Below, one piece after another: positions 25,054 through 32,772 of a stretch of 64,000 nt of DNA. The DNA comes from Scatosoma sp045594025 (lineage in GTDB: Bacteria; Bacillota; Clostridia; Christensenellales; Borkfalkiaceae): the NCBI GenBank assembly GCA_045594025.1, contig JAZNXS010000046.1:1-64000 (forward strand), given 5' to 3'. Position 1 is the first letter of the stretch. The number at the start of each line of letters is the position of its first letter. Under the pieces are notes generated by a model. It made no database searches. It saw only the letters and a list, made by a program, of their open reading frames with translations, and had not been told where the DNA came from. The translations under genes were made by a program, and so were the position numbers.

Positions 25054-25455
25054 TTAGTATTCAATCTCTCGTTCGTTTTCGCTGATTTTGCGAATGTATA
25101 CTTGTTTCACCTTTTTGGGAAGCAACGGCGCGATATTCTGCGCCCATTCAATTAAGCAAATGCCGCCCATGTCGAAATAATCCGCTAAGCCCAAGTTTTC
25201 CGCTTGCTCTACCGATTCAATGCGGTAGCAATCGTAATGGAATAACCGTCCGTCGTAATCGTTCATGTACGCATAGGTGGGGCTGGTGACCTCTTCTTCA
25301 ATGCCGAGTCCTTTGGCTACGCCTTTGGAAAAAACGGTTTTCCCTGCACCCATGTCCCCATCGAGCAGCACCACGTCGCCTGCTTGCAGCGTTTTTGCAT
25401 ATTCGCAAGCAAACGCCTCCGTTTGCTCTCTTGATGTCGAAATAAAAATTGCCAT
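25054..25455 (-). CDS. tsaE: tRNA t6A synthesis ATPase TsaE
   Basis: A 133-residue P-loop ATPase: LLDGDMGAGKTVFSKGVAKGLG (Walker A at about 35-42), SPTYAYMNDY, FHYDCYRIE and IEWAQNIAPLLP, all hallmarks of TsaE. It drives the TsaB-TsaD complex. A sigma-A promoter ends just six bases before the ATG, so the transcript may begin at or next to the start codon. First gene of tsaE-tsaB-rimI-hydrolase-murF. Confidence 0.95.
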   Translation of the reverse strand: MAIFISTSREQTEAFACEYAKTLQAGDVVLLDGDMGAGKTVFSKGVAKGLGIEEEVTSPTYAYMNDYDGRLFHYDCYRIESVEQAENLGLADYFDMGGICLIEWAQNIAPLLPKKVKQVYIRKISENEREIEY

Positions 25456-25461
25456 ATCCCT

Positions 25462-25490
25462 ATTATACTGCCTTATGCAAATTTTTGCAA
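25462..25490 (-). promoter_or_regulatory. Promoter of tsaE-tsaB-rimI, possibly leaderless
   Basis: Minus-strand TTGCAA (25485-25490), 17 nt, TATAAT (25462-25467). The tsaE ATG occupies 25453-25455, i.e. six bases after the -10 box, where transcription normally starts. Confidence 0.55.
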
Positions 25491-25509
25491 TCGTTTGCCT
25501 GAAAATTTC

Positions 25510-26106
25510 TTAAATTTTCATTTTTTTGAGCACGTTGGAAAGCCTTTTGTATAAAAGTACGGTGAGAATCCCCACGGAAACCGTTTTAATAAAGTTAAAC
25601 ACAAGCAACGCTACCCAGAATGCGGAAAACGCCTCCGCCACCGTCAACCCGAAAATAGTGCCGTCGCCTAACAACGCGTAAGCAGGGAATACCAAAACAC
25701 GATTGACGAGCAACGCCATCCCCGTCGCAACGATACACCCGATGAAAAGAGTGAGAATAACCGTCTTTAAATTTTTGCGGTATTGATACAAAATGGCAGG
25801 CAACAGCAAATAAGCGCTCGTTACGAGAAAGTTTGCTATCTCCCCTGCGCCGTTCGAAGAAGAGCCGATACAGCGTAAGCTTTCTTTTAATAAGCAAACG
25901 ATTACCCCCTCCACGGGCCCTAGCAAAAAGGAAATCAGCATAATGAATACGTTCCCGAAATCCAGTTTCAAAAAACCTGCGCCAAACAAGGGCAACGGGA
26001 TTTCCAACAAGCTGACCGCATACGCAAGCGCAACAAAGACCGCCATGAGTGCAATCCTCTTCGCCGTAAACCGCCGTTGTAGCGTTCTGCCAGCGTTTCG
26101 CTTCAT
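25510..26106 (-). CDS. ribU: ECF transporter substrate-binding subunit, RibU-like (riboflavin)
   Basis: About 198 residues from MKRNAGRTLQRRF; AAGGAAGGGG lies right upstream, though a second ATG (26136) also has a usable site. Six hydrophobic segments with the ECF S-component features: RIALMAVFVALAYAVSLLEIP at the first helix, LKLDFGNVFIMLISFLLGP (typical RibU/thiamine family block) and NFLVTSAYLLLPAILY. The FMN riboswitch in front identifies riboflavin or FMN as the likely substrate. It would need the EcfA/EcfT energising module encoded elsewhere. A transmembrane membrane protein. Confidence 0.88.
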   Translation of the reverse strand: MKRNAGRTLQRRFTAKRIALMAVFVALAYAVSLLEIPLPLFGAGFLKLDFGNVFIMLISFLLGPVEGVIVCLLKESLRCIGSSSNGAGEIANFLVTSAYLLLPAILYQYRKNLKTVILTLFIGCIVATGMALLVNRVLVFPAYALLGDGTIFGLTVAEAFSAFWVALLVFNFIKTVSVGILTVLLYKRLSNVLKKMKI

Positions 26107-26149
26107 ACATGCCCCTTCCTTTTGATTATTTTTCTCCATAAAACACCCC

Positions 26150-26183
26150 ATAAAATAACGCCCCAAATTTACACTTGGAGCGT
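26150..26183 (-). terminator. Expression-platform terminator of the FMN riboswitch
   Basis: In the minus sense ACGCTCCAA (26175-26183) pairs with TTGGGGCGT (26158-26166) with one G-T pair, followed by TATTTTAT. It lies between the aptamer and the ribU start, so riboflavin uptake is probably switched off by premature termination when FMN is high. Confidence 0.7.
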
Positions 26184-26314
26184 CGCTAAAAGGATATCCG
26201 TAACACTGTTGAAACAACGAAGATTCGCACAGCTGAAAGCAACGTAACTATATAAACGTGGCTTAGATGCACGAAACCGCAACGCCAAGCGGCGATGCAC
26301 ATGCGTTATTTCTC

Positions 26315-26450
26315 TACTCTTTTCTCATCCGGACTATACCTTATAAACCTATAAAAACCGTCGGTATCGGATTTTCGCCGATTCAGGAGAGCCAAACTCT
26401 CTTCGCAGACTGTCACTGCCGGTGAGGAATTCCACCTCGCCCCAAAGAAT
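26315..26450 (-). ncRNA. FMN (RFN) riboswitch aptamer
   Basis: The minus strand shows the conserved RFN element: GGGGCGAGGTGGAATTCC at the 5' side, CACCGGCAGTGACAGTCTGCG in the P3 region (26405-26425), a variable P4 stem, ATCGGCG..CCGATACCGACGG and the closing TATAGTCCGGATGAGA (26323-26338). The closing stem pairs ATTCTTT with AAAGAGT. It binds FMN and controls the RibU-like gene 209 nt downstream of its 3' end. The stretch from 26184 to 26314 between aptamer and terminator probably holds the antiterminator arm. Confidence 0.95.
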
Positions 26451-26472
26451 ATGAAACTATTGCGTTTTTACT

Positions 26473-26501
26473 ATTATATAAAATTTTACACTTACTGTCA
26501 A
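26473..26501 (-). promoter_or_regulatory. Consensus promoter of the FMN riboswitch-ribU unit
   Basis: Minus-strand TTGACA (26496-26501), 17 nt, TATAAT (26473-26478), about 20 nt before the aptamer. Confidence 0.8.
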
Positions 26502-26508
26502 GCGCGTG

Positions 26509-28023
26509 TCAGTCTTTTTTTACGTTTTCCGCCGCAAAAGGAAAAAGCACGTAGAAGGTACTCCCCTTCTCCAACTCACTCTCTACGCCAAAGAGGAAAT
26601 TATGGCGTTCCAAAATAGTTTTAACAATGGATAAACCCAACCCTGTCCCCTTCACAGGGCGTTTATGCGTTTCTGCCGATCGGTAATAACGGTTCCAAAT
26701 ATCCGGCAGCTCTTCCTGCTTGATTCCCTTTCCCGTATCCGTTACTGAGAAACGGAATGCGTTGTTGGATTCGCGTTTCAACCGAACGTATACCGTCTTA
26801 TCCTCGCCCGTGTAGTTAACCGCATTACCAATCAGATTGTACAGCACCTGCCCGATTTTCGTTTCATCGGCTATGGTGTAAAGTTCTTCGTCGATGTCCG
26901 TGATAAACTGATACCCATGCGTTTCGCGAAGATATGCAAACCGATCGAGAATTTCATACGCGTACGACGACATATCGAATTCCGTCAGCTTTAACCCTTC
27001 TATCCCAGAGCTGATTTTAGAAAGATCCAATACGTCATTCACCAAAGACGCCAAACGGTCCGCCTCGTCTACGATGACCTGCGCATGTTTGTTTCGCTTT
27101 TCAGGGTTCTCGCCCGATATTTCAATAATCATGGACGCGTACGCTTTAATCATCGTAAGCGGCGTTTTGAAATCATGCGAAACGTTTGCAATCAAATCTT
27201 TTTGCATACGGTCGGTTTTCGAAAGCTCATCCTTCGCATAGTTCAACGCGTCGGCAAGCTCCACCAACTCCAGCCCGTAATTATTGCCGCCAAAGTCCAC
27301 CTCAAAATCCCCTCGCGCCAGCTTTCTCGCTTTCTTCGTCATTTCCGAAATGGGATTTGTAAACCAACCGGAGACGGCACTCGTCACCGCCAAGGAAAGC
27401 AGGAATACGAATATGGAAATCAATAGCATACGCAAATTGATATGCGCGGTTGCCGTTTCTAAAAGTTCCAAAGATTGACGAAGATATAAGTAGGTCGTCC
27501 TTTGTGGAAAGAGTGGGATTTGCGTCACGTAAATATGTTCTCCATCCCCCTCGTATACGACGTAAGATCCCACCGATTCACTCAGCTTGTCCTGCACCGC
27601 GCTAAGCGCTGAGGAAAAATCCGTTACGCCGTTTACGTCTGCGCCAGATTCCTGCGGAAGAATCACCTTACCGTTCTCGTCTAAAACGTAAATGCTGATG
27701 CCGTGTTGGCGTTCCAGCCCACGCAACAATCCGTTTTTATTTTCAACCGGGAAGTCCTCTGATAGGATAAATTCTATCTGCTCCCCTTTTTGCACCAGCG
27801 CGCGTTCGGCTTGTTCCTTGTAAGAATTGATAAATACCCATCTATGCGAAAACGCGGAAAGCAGCACGATCATCAAAGAAAGCGCAGTAAAAATCGCCCA
27901 CAGCACAAAAAAGATGCTGGTAGCGATTTGTTTCTTGCGATAACGGACAAAGCGCGTCAATTTACGCTGGTCTTGCGTCTGCGCGTCCGTCTTTTTGACT
28001 TTCGGCTCTTTTTTCTCTTTCAT
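26509..28023 (-). CDS. Two-component sensor histidine kinase
   Basis: A 504-residue membrane kinase. Charged cytosolic N-terminus (1-33), TM1 (34-58), an extracytoplasmic sensor of about 135 residues, TM2 (about 197-218), HAMP (220-272), HisKA with the phosphorylated His283 in NVSHDFKTPL, and a HATPase_c domain with NAVNYT (N box), DTGKGI (G1), GTGLGLSIV (G2). Architecture is like the OmpR-linked kinases PhoR/WalK. The sensed signal is unknown. It is nine bases downstream of its response regulator gene and has no clear terminator of its own. Confidence 0.95.
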   Translation of the reverse strand: MKEKKEPKVKKTDAQTQDQRKLTRFVRYRKKQIATSIFFVLWAIFTALSLMIVLLSAFSHRWVFINSYKEQAERALVQKGEQIEFILSEDFPVENKNGLLRGLERQHGISIYVLDENGKVILPQESGADVNGVTDFSSALSAVQDKLSESVGSYVVYEGDGEHIYVTQIPLFPQRTTYLYLRQSLELLETATAHINLRMLLISIFVFLLSLAVTSAVSGWFTNPISEMTKKARKLARGDFEVDFGGNNYGLELVELADALNYAKDELSKTDRMQKDLIANVSHDFKTPLTMIKAYASMIIEISGENPEKRNKHAQVIVDEADRLASLVNDVLDLSKISSGIEGLKLTEFDMSSYAYEILDRFAYLRETHGYQFITDIDEELYTIADETKIGQVLYNLIGNAVNYTGEDKTVYVRLKRESNNAFRFSVTDTGKGIKQEELPDIWNRYYRSAETHKRPVKGTGLGLSIVKTILERHNFLFGVESELEKGSTFYVLFPFAAENVKKD

Positions 28024-28032
28024 AGCAGCGGA

Positions 28033-28698
28033 TTATTCCTCGAACTTGTACCCCAAACCACGTAACGTTACAATAAATTTTCGATAATCTTTGAGATTGC
28101 TACGCAACATTTTGATATGCGTATCCACCGTTCTATCGTCGCCGTAGAAATCAAAACCCCAAACGTCGTAAAGCAGCTTTTCACGAGTCAACGCAATTCC
28201 TTTATTGCGAACAAGATAAAACAGCAGTTCGTATTCTTTCGGGGTAAGTTCTGCCTTTTCTCCGTCCACGTACACGTTTCTGCCCGCCATGTCGATTTCC
28301 AAACCCTCGAATTTTTGAATCTCGTTCCCCGAGGGTTTTGCGGCTCTGCGCTTCGTCACCGCATTGATACGCGCCATCACTTCCTTAGGAGAAAACGGCT
28401 TGGTTACGTAATCGTCCACGCCTAACTCGAACGCGAACAGCTTATCATATTCTTCCCCCCTTGCAGAGAGCATAATGATGGGCATGTCCTTGGTCTTTTT
28501 GATTTCTTTGACCGCAGAAAAGCCGTCCAAATGCGGCATCATCACGTCCATTAATATTAAATCGTAATCATTTTCGCGGCAAAGCTTCACCGCTTCCATG
28601 CCATCGCATGCATCAAAGGCTTCGTTTCCTTCAAACTCTACGTATTCGCGCAATACGCCACGGATCATCTCTTCATCGTCTACTATCAATATTTTCAT
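28033..28698 (-). CDS. OmpR-family response regulator
   Basis: A 221-residue protein: receiver domain (1-115) with the acidic pocket DDEE, phosphoacceptor Asp51 (LILMDVMMPHLDG), switch threonine/serine MLSAR and lysine TKPFSP; winged-helix output domain (about 125-221) with LTPKEYELLFYLVRNKG and VWGFDFYGDDRTVDTHIKMLRSNL split over two helices. It is the first gene of the pair with the kinase. A strong promoter lies 107 nt upstream and the leader contains an inverted repeat. Confidence 0.95.
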   Translation of the reverse strand: MKILIVDDEEMIRGVLREYVEFEGNEAFDACDGMEAVKLCRENDYDLILMDVMMPHLDGFSAVKEIKKTKDMPIIMLSARGEEYDKLFAFELGVDDYVTKPFSPKEVMARINAVTKRRAAKPSGNEIQKFEGLEIDMAGRNVYVDGEKAELTPKEYELLFYLVRNKGIALTREKLLYDVWGFDFYGDDRTVDTHIKMLRSNLKDYRKFIVTLRGLGYKFEE

Positions 28699-28804
28699 GA
28701 ATTTTCCCTCTTTATTTATTATTTCACTTATAATATACCCAAAAAATGTTAATTTTAAGGTAATTCCTCGTGAAATCTTCGTGAAAATTTATTTTTTCAC
28801 GTAT

Positions 28805-28833
28805 ATTTTAACATAATTTTACCCATTTGTCAA
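28805..28833 (-). promoter_or_regulatory. Promoter of the two-component operon
   Basis: Minus-strand TTGACA (28828-28833), 17 nt, TAAAAT (28805-28810). Downstream in the leader CGTGAAA..TTTTCACG (28780-28802) forms an inverted repeat, and TTCACG recurs nearby, possibly a binding site for the regulator or an RNA hairpin. Confidence 0.7.
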
Positions 28834-28887
28834 TAGCACGCCCATTTTCCAAGCTTTCCTTAAACGAACGAAGCAATCACGCTATTA

Positions 28888-28922
28888 TAAAAAGGACGAA
28901 GCAATCACGCTCCGTCCTTTTC
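28888..28922 (-). terminator. Terminator after ymxH
   Basis: AAAGGACG (28891-28898) and CGTCCTTT (28913-28920) flank a loop that repeats the sequence GAAGCAATCACGCT found also at 28869-28882 just outside the stem. T/A runs lie on both sides. Confidence 0.7.
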
Positions 28923-28923
28923 C

Positions 28924-29268
28924 TTATTCAAATTCTTCATAATTTCGTCGGTTATCCTCTTTTGGAAACCCGTACATGGGTGGCGCAGAAGAAGAAACGG
29001 GAGTACCATGTCCGCGTTTATCGCAGTTTGTCTTACGCGGCATACCCACGTTGACCAAAATGACATCTTCCCCGATTTTAACAATATTCTTCAACTCTAA
29101 AAACAGTTCCTGCTTTTTAAATCCAAATCCTCGGCTACATGGCACGACGAACCCAAGCCATTTGTTTTCCGGATAACATAAGATTACGTCACAAATTCTG
29201 CCAAGCTTTCTGCCATCCTGCGTATTTATTACCTCTTTTGCACGGAGTTCCGAAAAACTGTATTCCAT
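28924..29268 (-). CDS. YlmC/YmxH-family sporulation protein (PRC barrel)
   Basis: About 114 residues from MEYSFSELRAKEVINTQDGRKLG; the alternative start ten residues earlier lacks family similarity. The PRC-barrel core includes RICDVILCYPENKWLGFVVP and LKNIVKIGEDVILVNV, the standard end of this family. A Cys/Pro/Asn-rich tail follows. Family members are linked to sporulation in Bacillota but the molecular role is unknown. It is 65 nt downstream of sigG, the usual location in Clostridia. Confidence 0.88.
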   Translation of the reverse strand: MEYSFSELRAKEVINTQDGRKLGRICDVILCYPENKWLGFVVPCSRGFGFKKQELFLELKNIVKIGEDVILVNVGMPRKTNCDKRGHGTPVSSSAPPMYGFPKEDNRRNYEEFE

Positions 29269-29333
29269 ACCCTTGCACCTCGCAAAAATCGCTGTCAATA
29301 CAGTATATGCGCAAGGGGAAAAAGATGTGCCTA

Positions 29334-30101
29334 TCAGGAAATATTAAGGCGAATATTTTGAAGCGCATTCTTTTCTAAGCGCGACACTTGCGCCTGCGAA
29401 ATGCCAACCTCCTCGGAAATTTCCGTTTGCGTTTTCCCTTCATAGTATCGCAAAAAGAGGATTTTTCGTTCCCTATCCCCGAGTTTTCCTATCGCCTCGC
29501 CAAGCGCGACGCGCTCCGTCCAGATTTCGTCCGTGTTCTTTTCATCGCAGAGCTGGTCCATCAAAAGTAAGGTATCCCCTGCCTTATTATAGACCGGTTC
29601 GTACAAGGAAATCGGATCGGATATAGCGTCCAGCGCGTAGACCACTTCTCGTTGCGCGACTTGCAATTCTTCCGCGATTTTTTCAATCGTCGCTTCCTCG
29701 TCCCTACCTTCAATCGTCTCTCGCGCTTTCAATACCTTATATGCCATATCCCGAATACTGCGAGAAACCCTCAACGAATTTCCATCGCGCAAATACCGCT
29801 TGATTTCCCCCACAATCATGGGCACGGCATAGGTAGAAAACTTTACACCCACCGATATATCGAAGCCGTCGATTGCCTTGATGAGTCCCACACACCCTGC
29901 CTGGAACACGTCGTCGACGCCAAGGTTTTTGATACGGAAACGCTTAACAAGGGATAACACCAACCGCATATTACCGATAATGAACTTATCACGCGCCTCC
30001 TTATCCCCCTTTTTTAAACGGTGCATCAACTCTTCATTTTCCTTCGCCGTTAACTTGGGAAGTCCTGACGTATCCACGCCGCAAATCTCCACTTTCTGCA
30101 T
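29334..30101 (-). CDS. sigG: Forespore sigma factor SigG
   Basis: A 255-residue sigma-70 factor. It starts MQKVEICGVDTSGLPKL, where VEICGVDTS-LP is the unmistakable sigma-G N-terminus, and AAAGGAGG precedes this ATG (the longer frame adds 23 residues). Region 2 contains GNMRLVLSLVKRF and KFSTYAVPMIVGEIKRYLRD; region 4 contains YYEGKTQTEISEEVGISQAQVSRLE. It directs late forespore transcription. It follows sigE by 81 nt, with a possible sigma-F/G promoter between. Confidence 0.97.
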   Translation of the reverse strand: MQKVEICGVDTSGLPKLTAKENEELMHRLKKGDKEARDKFIIGNMRLVLSLVKRFRIKNLGVDDVFQAGCVGLIKAIDGFDISVGVKFSTYAVPMIVGEIKRYLRDGNSLRVSRSIRDMAYKVLKARETIEGRDEEATIEKIAEELQVAQREVVYALDAISDPISLYEPVYNKAGDTLLLMDQLCDEKNTDEIWTERVALGEAIGKLGDRERKILFLRYYEGKTQTEISEEVGISQAQVSRLEKNALQNIRLNIS

Positions 30102-30159
30102 ACTTTTTCGCCTCCTTTTCGTATGTAAAAACAAAAAAGAAGGGGGCATGGTCGAGATG

Positions 30160-30188
30160 AGTATGCGCAACTCACTGCATTTTTATTC
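30160..30188 (-). promoter_or_regulatory. Candidate sigma-F/sigma-G promoter of sigG
   Basis: Minus-strand GAATAA (30183-30188, overlapping the sigE stop codon), 17 nt, CATACT (30160-30165). The sigma-G pattern is gnATR, 17-18 nt, CATnnTA, so the match is partial. In Bacillus subtilis sigG is also expressed from a forespore promoter in this gap. Confidence 0.4.
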
Positions 30189-30896
30189 CATTTTTGCAAA
30201 TTCTTTTTTTAAGCGCGATATGATTTTTTTCTCCAAACGGGAAATGTAGCTTTGCGATATTCCCAAAAGGTCCGCCACGTCCTTTTGCGTCATTTCTTCA
30301 CCGCCGCCAAGCCCAAAACGCAAAAACATAATTTTCCGTTCCCTATCGCTCAATTTTTTCAACGCTTCTTTCAACTGCTCTTTTTCGGCGTTCGATTCGA
30401 TGTCTCCGTAAACGGCGTCCGCCGACGTACCAAGCACGTCCGACAGCAATAACTCATTCCCTTCAAAATCGGTATTTAACGGTTCGTCGAAAGAGACCTC
30501 CGTTTTTAAGCGCGCCGTTCGGCGCAGATACATGAGAATTTCATTTTCAATACACCGCGAAGCATAGGTAGCCAGTTTGATATTTTTCTCGGGATTGAAA
30601 GAGTTGATCGCCTTAATGAGCCCGATCGTCCCGATGGAAACCAAATCGTCGTTCTCCACTCCCGTATTATCAAATTTTCTCGCTATGTATACCACCAAAC
30701 GCAAATTATGCTGGATCAGCTCCGCTTTTGCGCGTTCCTTTTCCGTTTCCAGGACAAGCAGACGCAGCATTTCATTTTCCTCCTCCGTGGAAAGGGGTAA
30801 GGGCAGCGCTTCTCCGTTGCCGCAAATATAATCTACCCTCTCCTCTTCCGTACATACGTTTTTCAGAAAATTTTGGATAAATTCAATCAGTTTCAT
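30183..30896 (-). CDS. sigE: Mother-cell sigma factor SigE
   Basis: A 237-residue sigma-70 factor. The N-terminus (LPLPLSTEEENEML, NLRLVVYIARKFDNTGVENDDL) and the block RRTARLKTEVSFDEPLNTDFEGNELLLSDVLGT (30 residues, spans about 125-157) are typical of sigma-E; region 4 ends GISQSYISRLEKKIISRLKK. It carries an N-terminal pro-sequence of about 25-30 residues that SpoIIGA removes. GGGAG precedes the ATG. The start overlaps the spoIIGA stop by 14 bases, so protease and substrate are translated together. Confidence 0.97.
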   Translation of the reverse strand: MKLIEFIQNFLKNVCTEEERVDYICGNGEALPLPLSTEEENEMLRLLVLETEKERAKAELIQHNLRLVVYIARKFDNTGVENDDLVSIGTIGLIKAINSFNPEKNIKLATYASRCIENEILMYLRRTARLKTEVSFDEPLNTDFEGNELLLSDVLGTSADAVYGDIESNAEKEQLKEALKKLSDRERKIMFLRFGLGGGEEMTQKDVADLLGISQSYISRLEKKIISRLKKEFAKME

Positions 30897-31689
30897 ACGT
30901 TTCTCCCATAAATCCGCCGTTTAATAATATTTTATACTCTCTCCCTATCATATTTCTTGAAAGGGCAAAATATGCTTTCATTTTCCTATTCTCAATCTCT
31001 ATTTCGCCAAGATATACAGCAACTCTTTTCTCGCCTGCGAGTGTGGTAATCGTCATTTCATCGCACACCTGGTTATCCCATTTCATATTTTCCGTTTGAA
31101 AAAGATCATACATTAGATCGGGGGAAACAAAGCAAACGGGTAAACCGTTTTTCCTCGCTAAATTGCCGCTATCCAAAAAACCGTCCGCTTGGATACTCTT
31201 CTCGCCGTTATGCAATCTGCAAGGAATGATCTTGGAAAAGAGCATTTTTTGCCTATATAGCTTACGCACTAACCAAACGGAAAAGAATGTCAATAGTGCA
31301 AAACCGCTAAATACCGCGCCTGCCGAAATCTGCGGTAATCCAGAAGAGGAAAACGTGCTGTAAACCCCAAGCAAACTTCCCCCAAACGCAAAGCTAAACG
31401 TGAAAAATAGCGCCGTTGTCAAGGCATATCGTTTCCATTCGCGGCCAGTTTGCAATCGTTGAAAAGGGATCATGCATAGTAACGCCCCTACAGAGAACTT
31501 ACATAGCGCCGCCCAACCGCCGCTAAGGCGCAACAGTGGAAACGCCAGCGCAAAAATACCGCCACAAGCCGCTGATATTGCAACTTTGCCTTTGGGAATT
31601 TTTACCCTTGCCGCAAAGAGTGCCAAGGATAAAAGAACGCTGTCAAATAGAAAATTTTCCAAAAACGCGTACTCTACGTATATAACCAT
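30883..31689 (-). CDS. spoIIGA: Sigma-E factor processing peptidase SpoIIGA
   Basis: About 268 residues from MVIYVEYAFLENFLFD, the conserved family start (usually xxYxDxxxxxNxxxD); the longer frame is not supported. Five hydrophobic segments in the first 150 residues form the membrane domain. The cytosolic half has the aspartic protease motif DSGN at about 173-176 (GFLDSGNLA) and ends LLNGGFMGETYETD, with the family's late LLN. It cleaves pro-sigma-E in the mother cell. Upstream there are two Spo0A-box-like sites and a TATAAT box. Confidence 0.95.
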   Translation of the reverse strand: MVIYVEYAFLENFLFDSVLLSLALFAARVKIPKGKVAISAACGGIFALAFPLLRLSGGWAALCKFSVGALLCMIPFQRLQTGREWKRYALTTALFFTFSFAFGGSLLGVYSTFSSSGLPQISAGAVFSGFALLTFFSVWLVRKLYRQKMLFSKIIPCRLHNGEKSIQADGFLDSGNLARKNGLPVCFVSPDLMYDLFQTENMKWDNQVCDEMTITTLAGEKRVAVYLGEIEIENRKMKAYFALSRNMIGREYKILLNGGFMGETYETD

Positions 31690-31710
31690 ACTCGTCCTCG
31701 CTATGGTTTT

Positions 31711-31755
31711 ATTATAAAGGATTTTCGTCATAAAAGAAAAACACCTTTTGTCGAA
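31711..31755 (-). promoter_or_regulatory. spoIIG promoter region with Spo0A-like boxes
   Basis: A TATAAT (-10, 31711-31716) is present on the minus strand, with no good -35 at 17 nt. TGACGAA (31724-31730, minus) and TGTCGAA (31749-31755, plus) both match the 0A box TGnCGAA. In Bacillus subtilis spoIIG is a Spo0A-activated promoter with a poor -35 region. The second box lies in the loop of a terminator hairpin. Confidence 0.5.
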
Positions 31756-31765
31756 AAGGTGTTTT
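31736..31765. terminator. Terminator between yraN and spoIIGA
   Basis: AAAAACACCTTTT and AAAAGGTGTTTTT pair around GTCG, with T run following on each strand. It ends the plsX-to-yraN transcript. The loop coincides with a TGTCGAA box. Confidence 0.85.
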
Positions 31766-31796
31766 TCTTGTTGCTTAACTTGACGAATTCGCAAGC

Positions 31797-32156
31797 CTAA
31801 AAAGCATACTTGATATATTCGATCGTTCCGTCGGCGAACACTTCCGCCACGTCGAAACGGGCGTTCGGCTCTTCGCCGTGGGAAATCCAGTAAAATTCTG
31901 CGATCTTTTTATAGCGGCGCTGTTTGTCTTTTCCCACCGCCTCCTTGGGCGTGCCGTAAGCTTCGCTTGTACGGGTTTTGACCTCGACAAAGGCAATCTC
32001 GTCCCCATCTTGAGCAACGAGGTCCGCCTCCCCAAATGGCGTGCGATAATTGCGCTTAAGAATTTTACAGCCCTGCTTTTTGAGGTAAGCCTCTACCAGC
32101 TTTTCCCCCTTTTTGCCTAAAACTTTTTTGTGAACGTCCTGCGGTGAATTGGACAT
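31797..32156 (-). CDS. YraN family protein (UPF0102, predicted endonuclease)
   Basis: A 119-residue protein with the restriction-endonuclease-like core of UPF0102: GKKGEKLVEAYLKKQGCKILKRNYR, FGEADLVAQDGDEIAFVEVKTR (Asp, Glu-x-Lys metal site) and the C-terminal ARFDVAEV. The N-terminus overlaps the end of rnhB by 40 bases in another frame; the ATG has AAAGGAGC ahead. The biological role of this family is not known. It follows rnhB in most Bacillota. Confidence 0.92.
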   Translation of the reverse strand: MSNSPQDVHKKVLGKKGEKLVEAYLKKQGCKILKRNYRTPFGEADLVAQDGDEIAFVEVKTRTSEAYGTPKEAVGKDKQRRYKKIAEFYWISHGEEPNARFDVAEVFADGTIEYIKYAF

Positions 32157-32755
32157 AAGCCGTGCTCCTTTATCCCTTGAATGTGTGCCGCCGTACCGTA
32201 CCCCTTGTTTTGCTTAAAACCGTAATGAGGATATTGCTTGGCATATTCGTCCATCATTTTATCACGGTAGACCTTGGCAATAATACTCGCCGCCCCGATA
32301 GAATATGACAATGCGTCGCCGTGAATCACGCTATACTGCGGCAACGCGATATCCAACGTCATATTCCCGTCCGTCAATACGATTTCAGGAAACGCTTCGT
32401 ATTCCGCAGGCAACGTCAGCGTTTCTACCGCCTGTTTCATGCCAAGTTTAGTCGCTTCCAAGATGTTGATTTCATCGATGGTTTTTTCACTCACCTCGAC
32501 CATGGTATAGGCAATCGCCTTTTCCTGAATTTCTTCAGCGAGCTGTTCTCTCTTTTTTGCAGAAAGCTTTTTACTATCGTCCACGCCGATAATCAAATCC
32601 GCTTCTTCCAGCGGCATCACCACCGCAGCACAAACGACGGGCCCAGCTAAAGGGCCTCTGCCTACCTCGTCCACACCAACGATATAGCGATACCCTTTCC
32701 CCTGCAAAGCGCGTTCGTATTGCAATTTTTCTTCTGCATTCCATACCTTTTTCAT
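32117..32755 (-). CDS. rnhB: Ribonuclease HII
   Basis: A 212-residue RNase HII: catalytic VGVDEVGRGPLAGPVV (Asp, Glu in DEVG), GVDDSKKLS, and SIGAASIIAKVYRDKMM with YPHYGFKQNKGYGT. It removes ribonucleotides from DNA. AAGGAG precedes the ATG; rbgA is 17 nt upstream. Confidence 0.96.
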   Translation of the reverse strand: MKKVWNAEEKLQYERALQGKGYRYIVGVDEVGRGPLAGPVVCAAVVMPLEEADLIIGVDDSKKLSAKKREQLAEEIQEKAIAYTMVEVSEKTIDEINILEATKLGMKQAVETLTLPAEYEAFPEIVLTDGNMTLDIALPQYSVIHGDALSYSIGAASIIAKVYRDKMMDEYAKQYPHYGFKQNKGYGTAAHIQGIKEHGLCPIHRRTFTKKF

Positions 32756-32772
32756 AGGTAAAAGCTCCTTGG

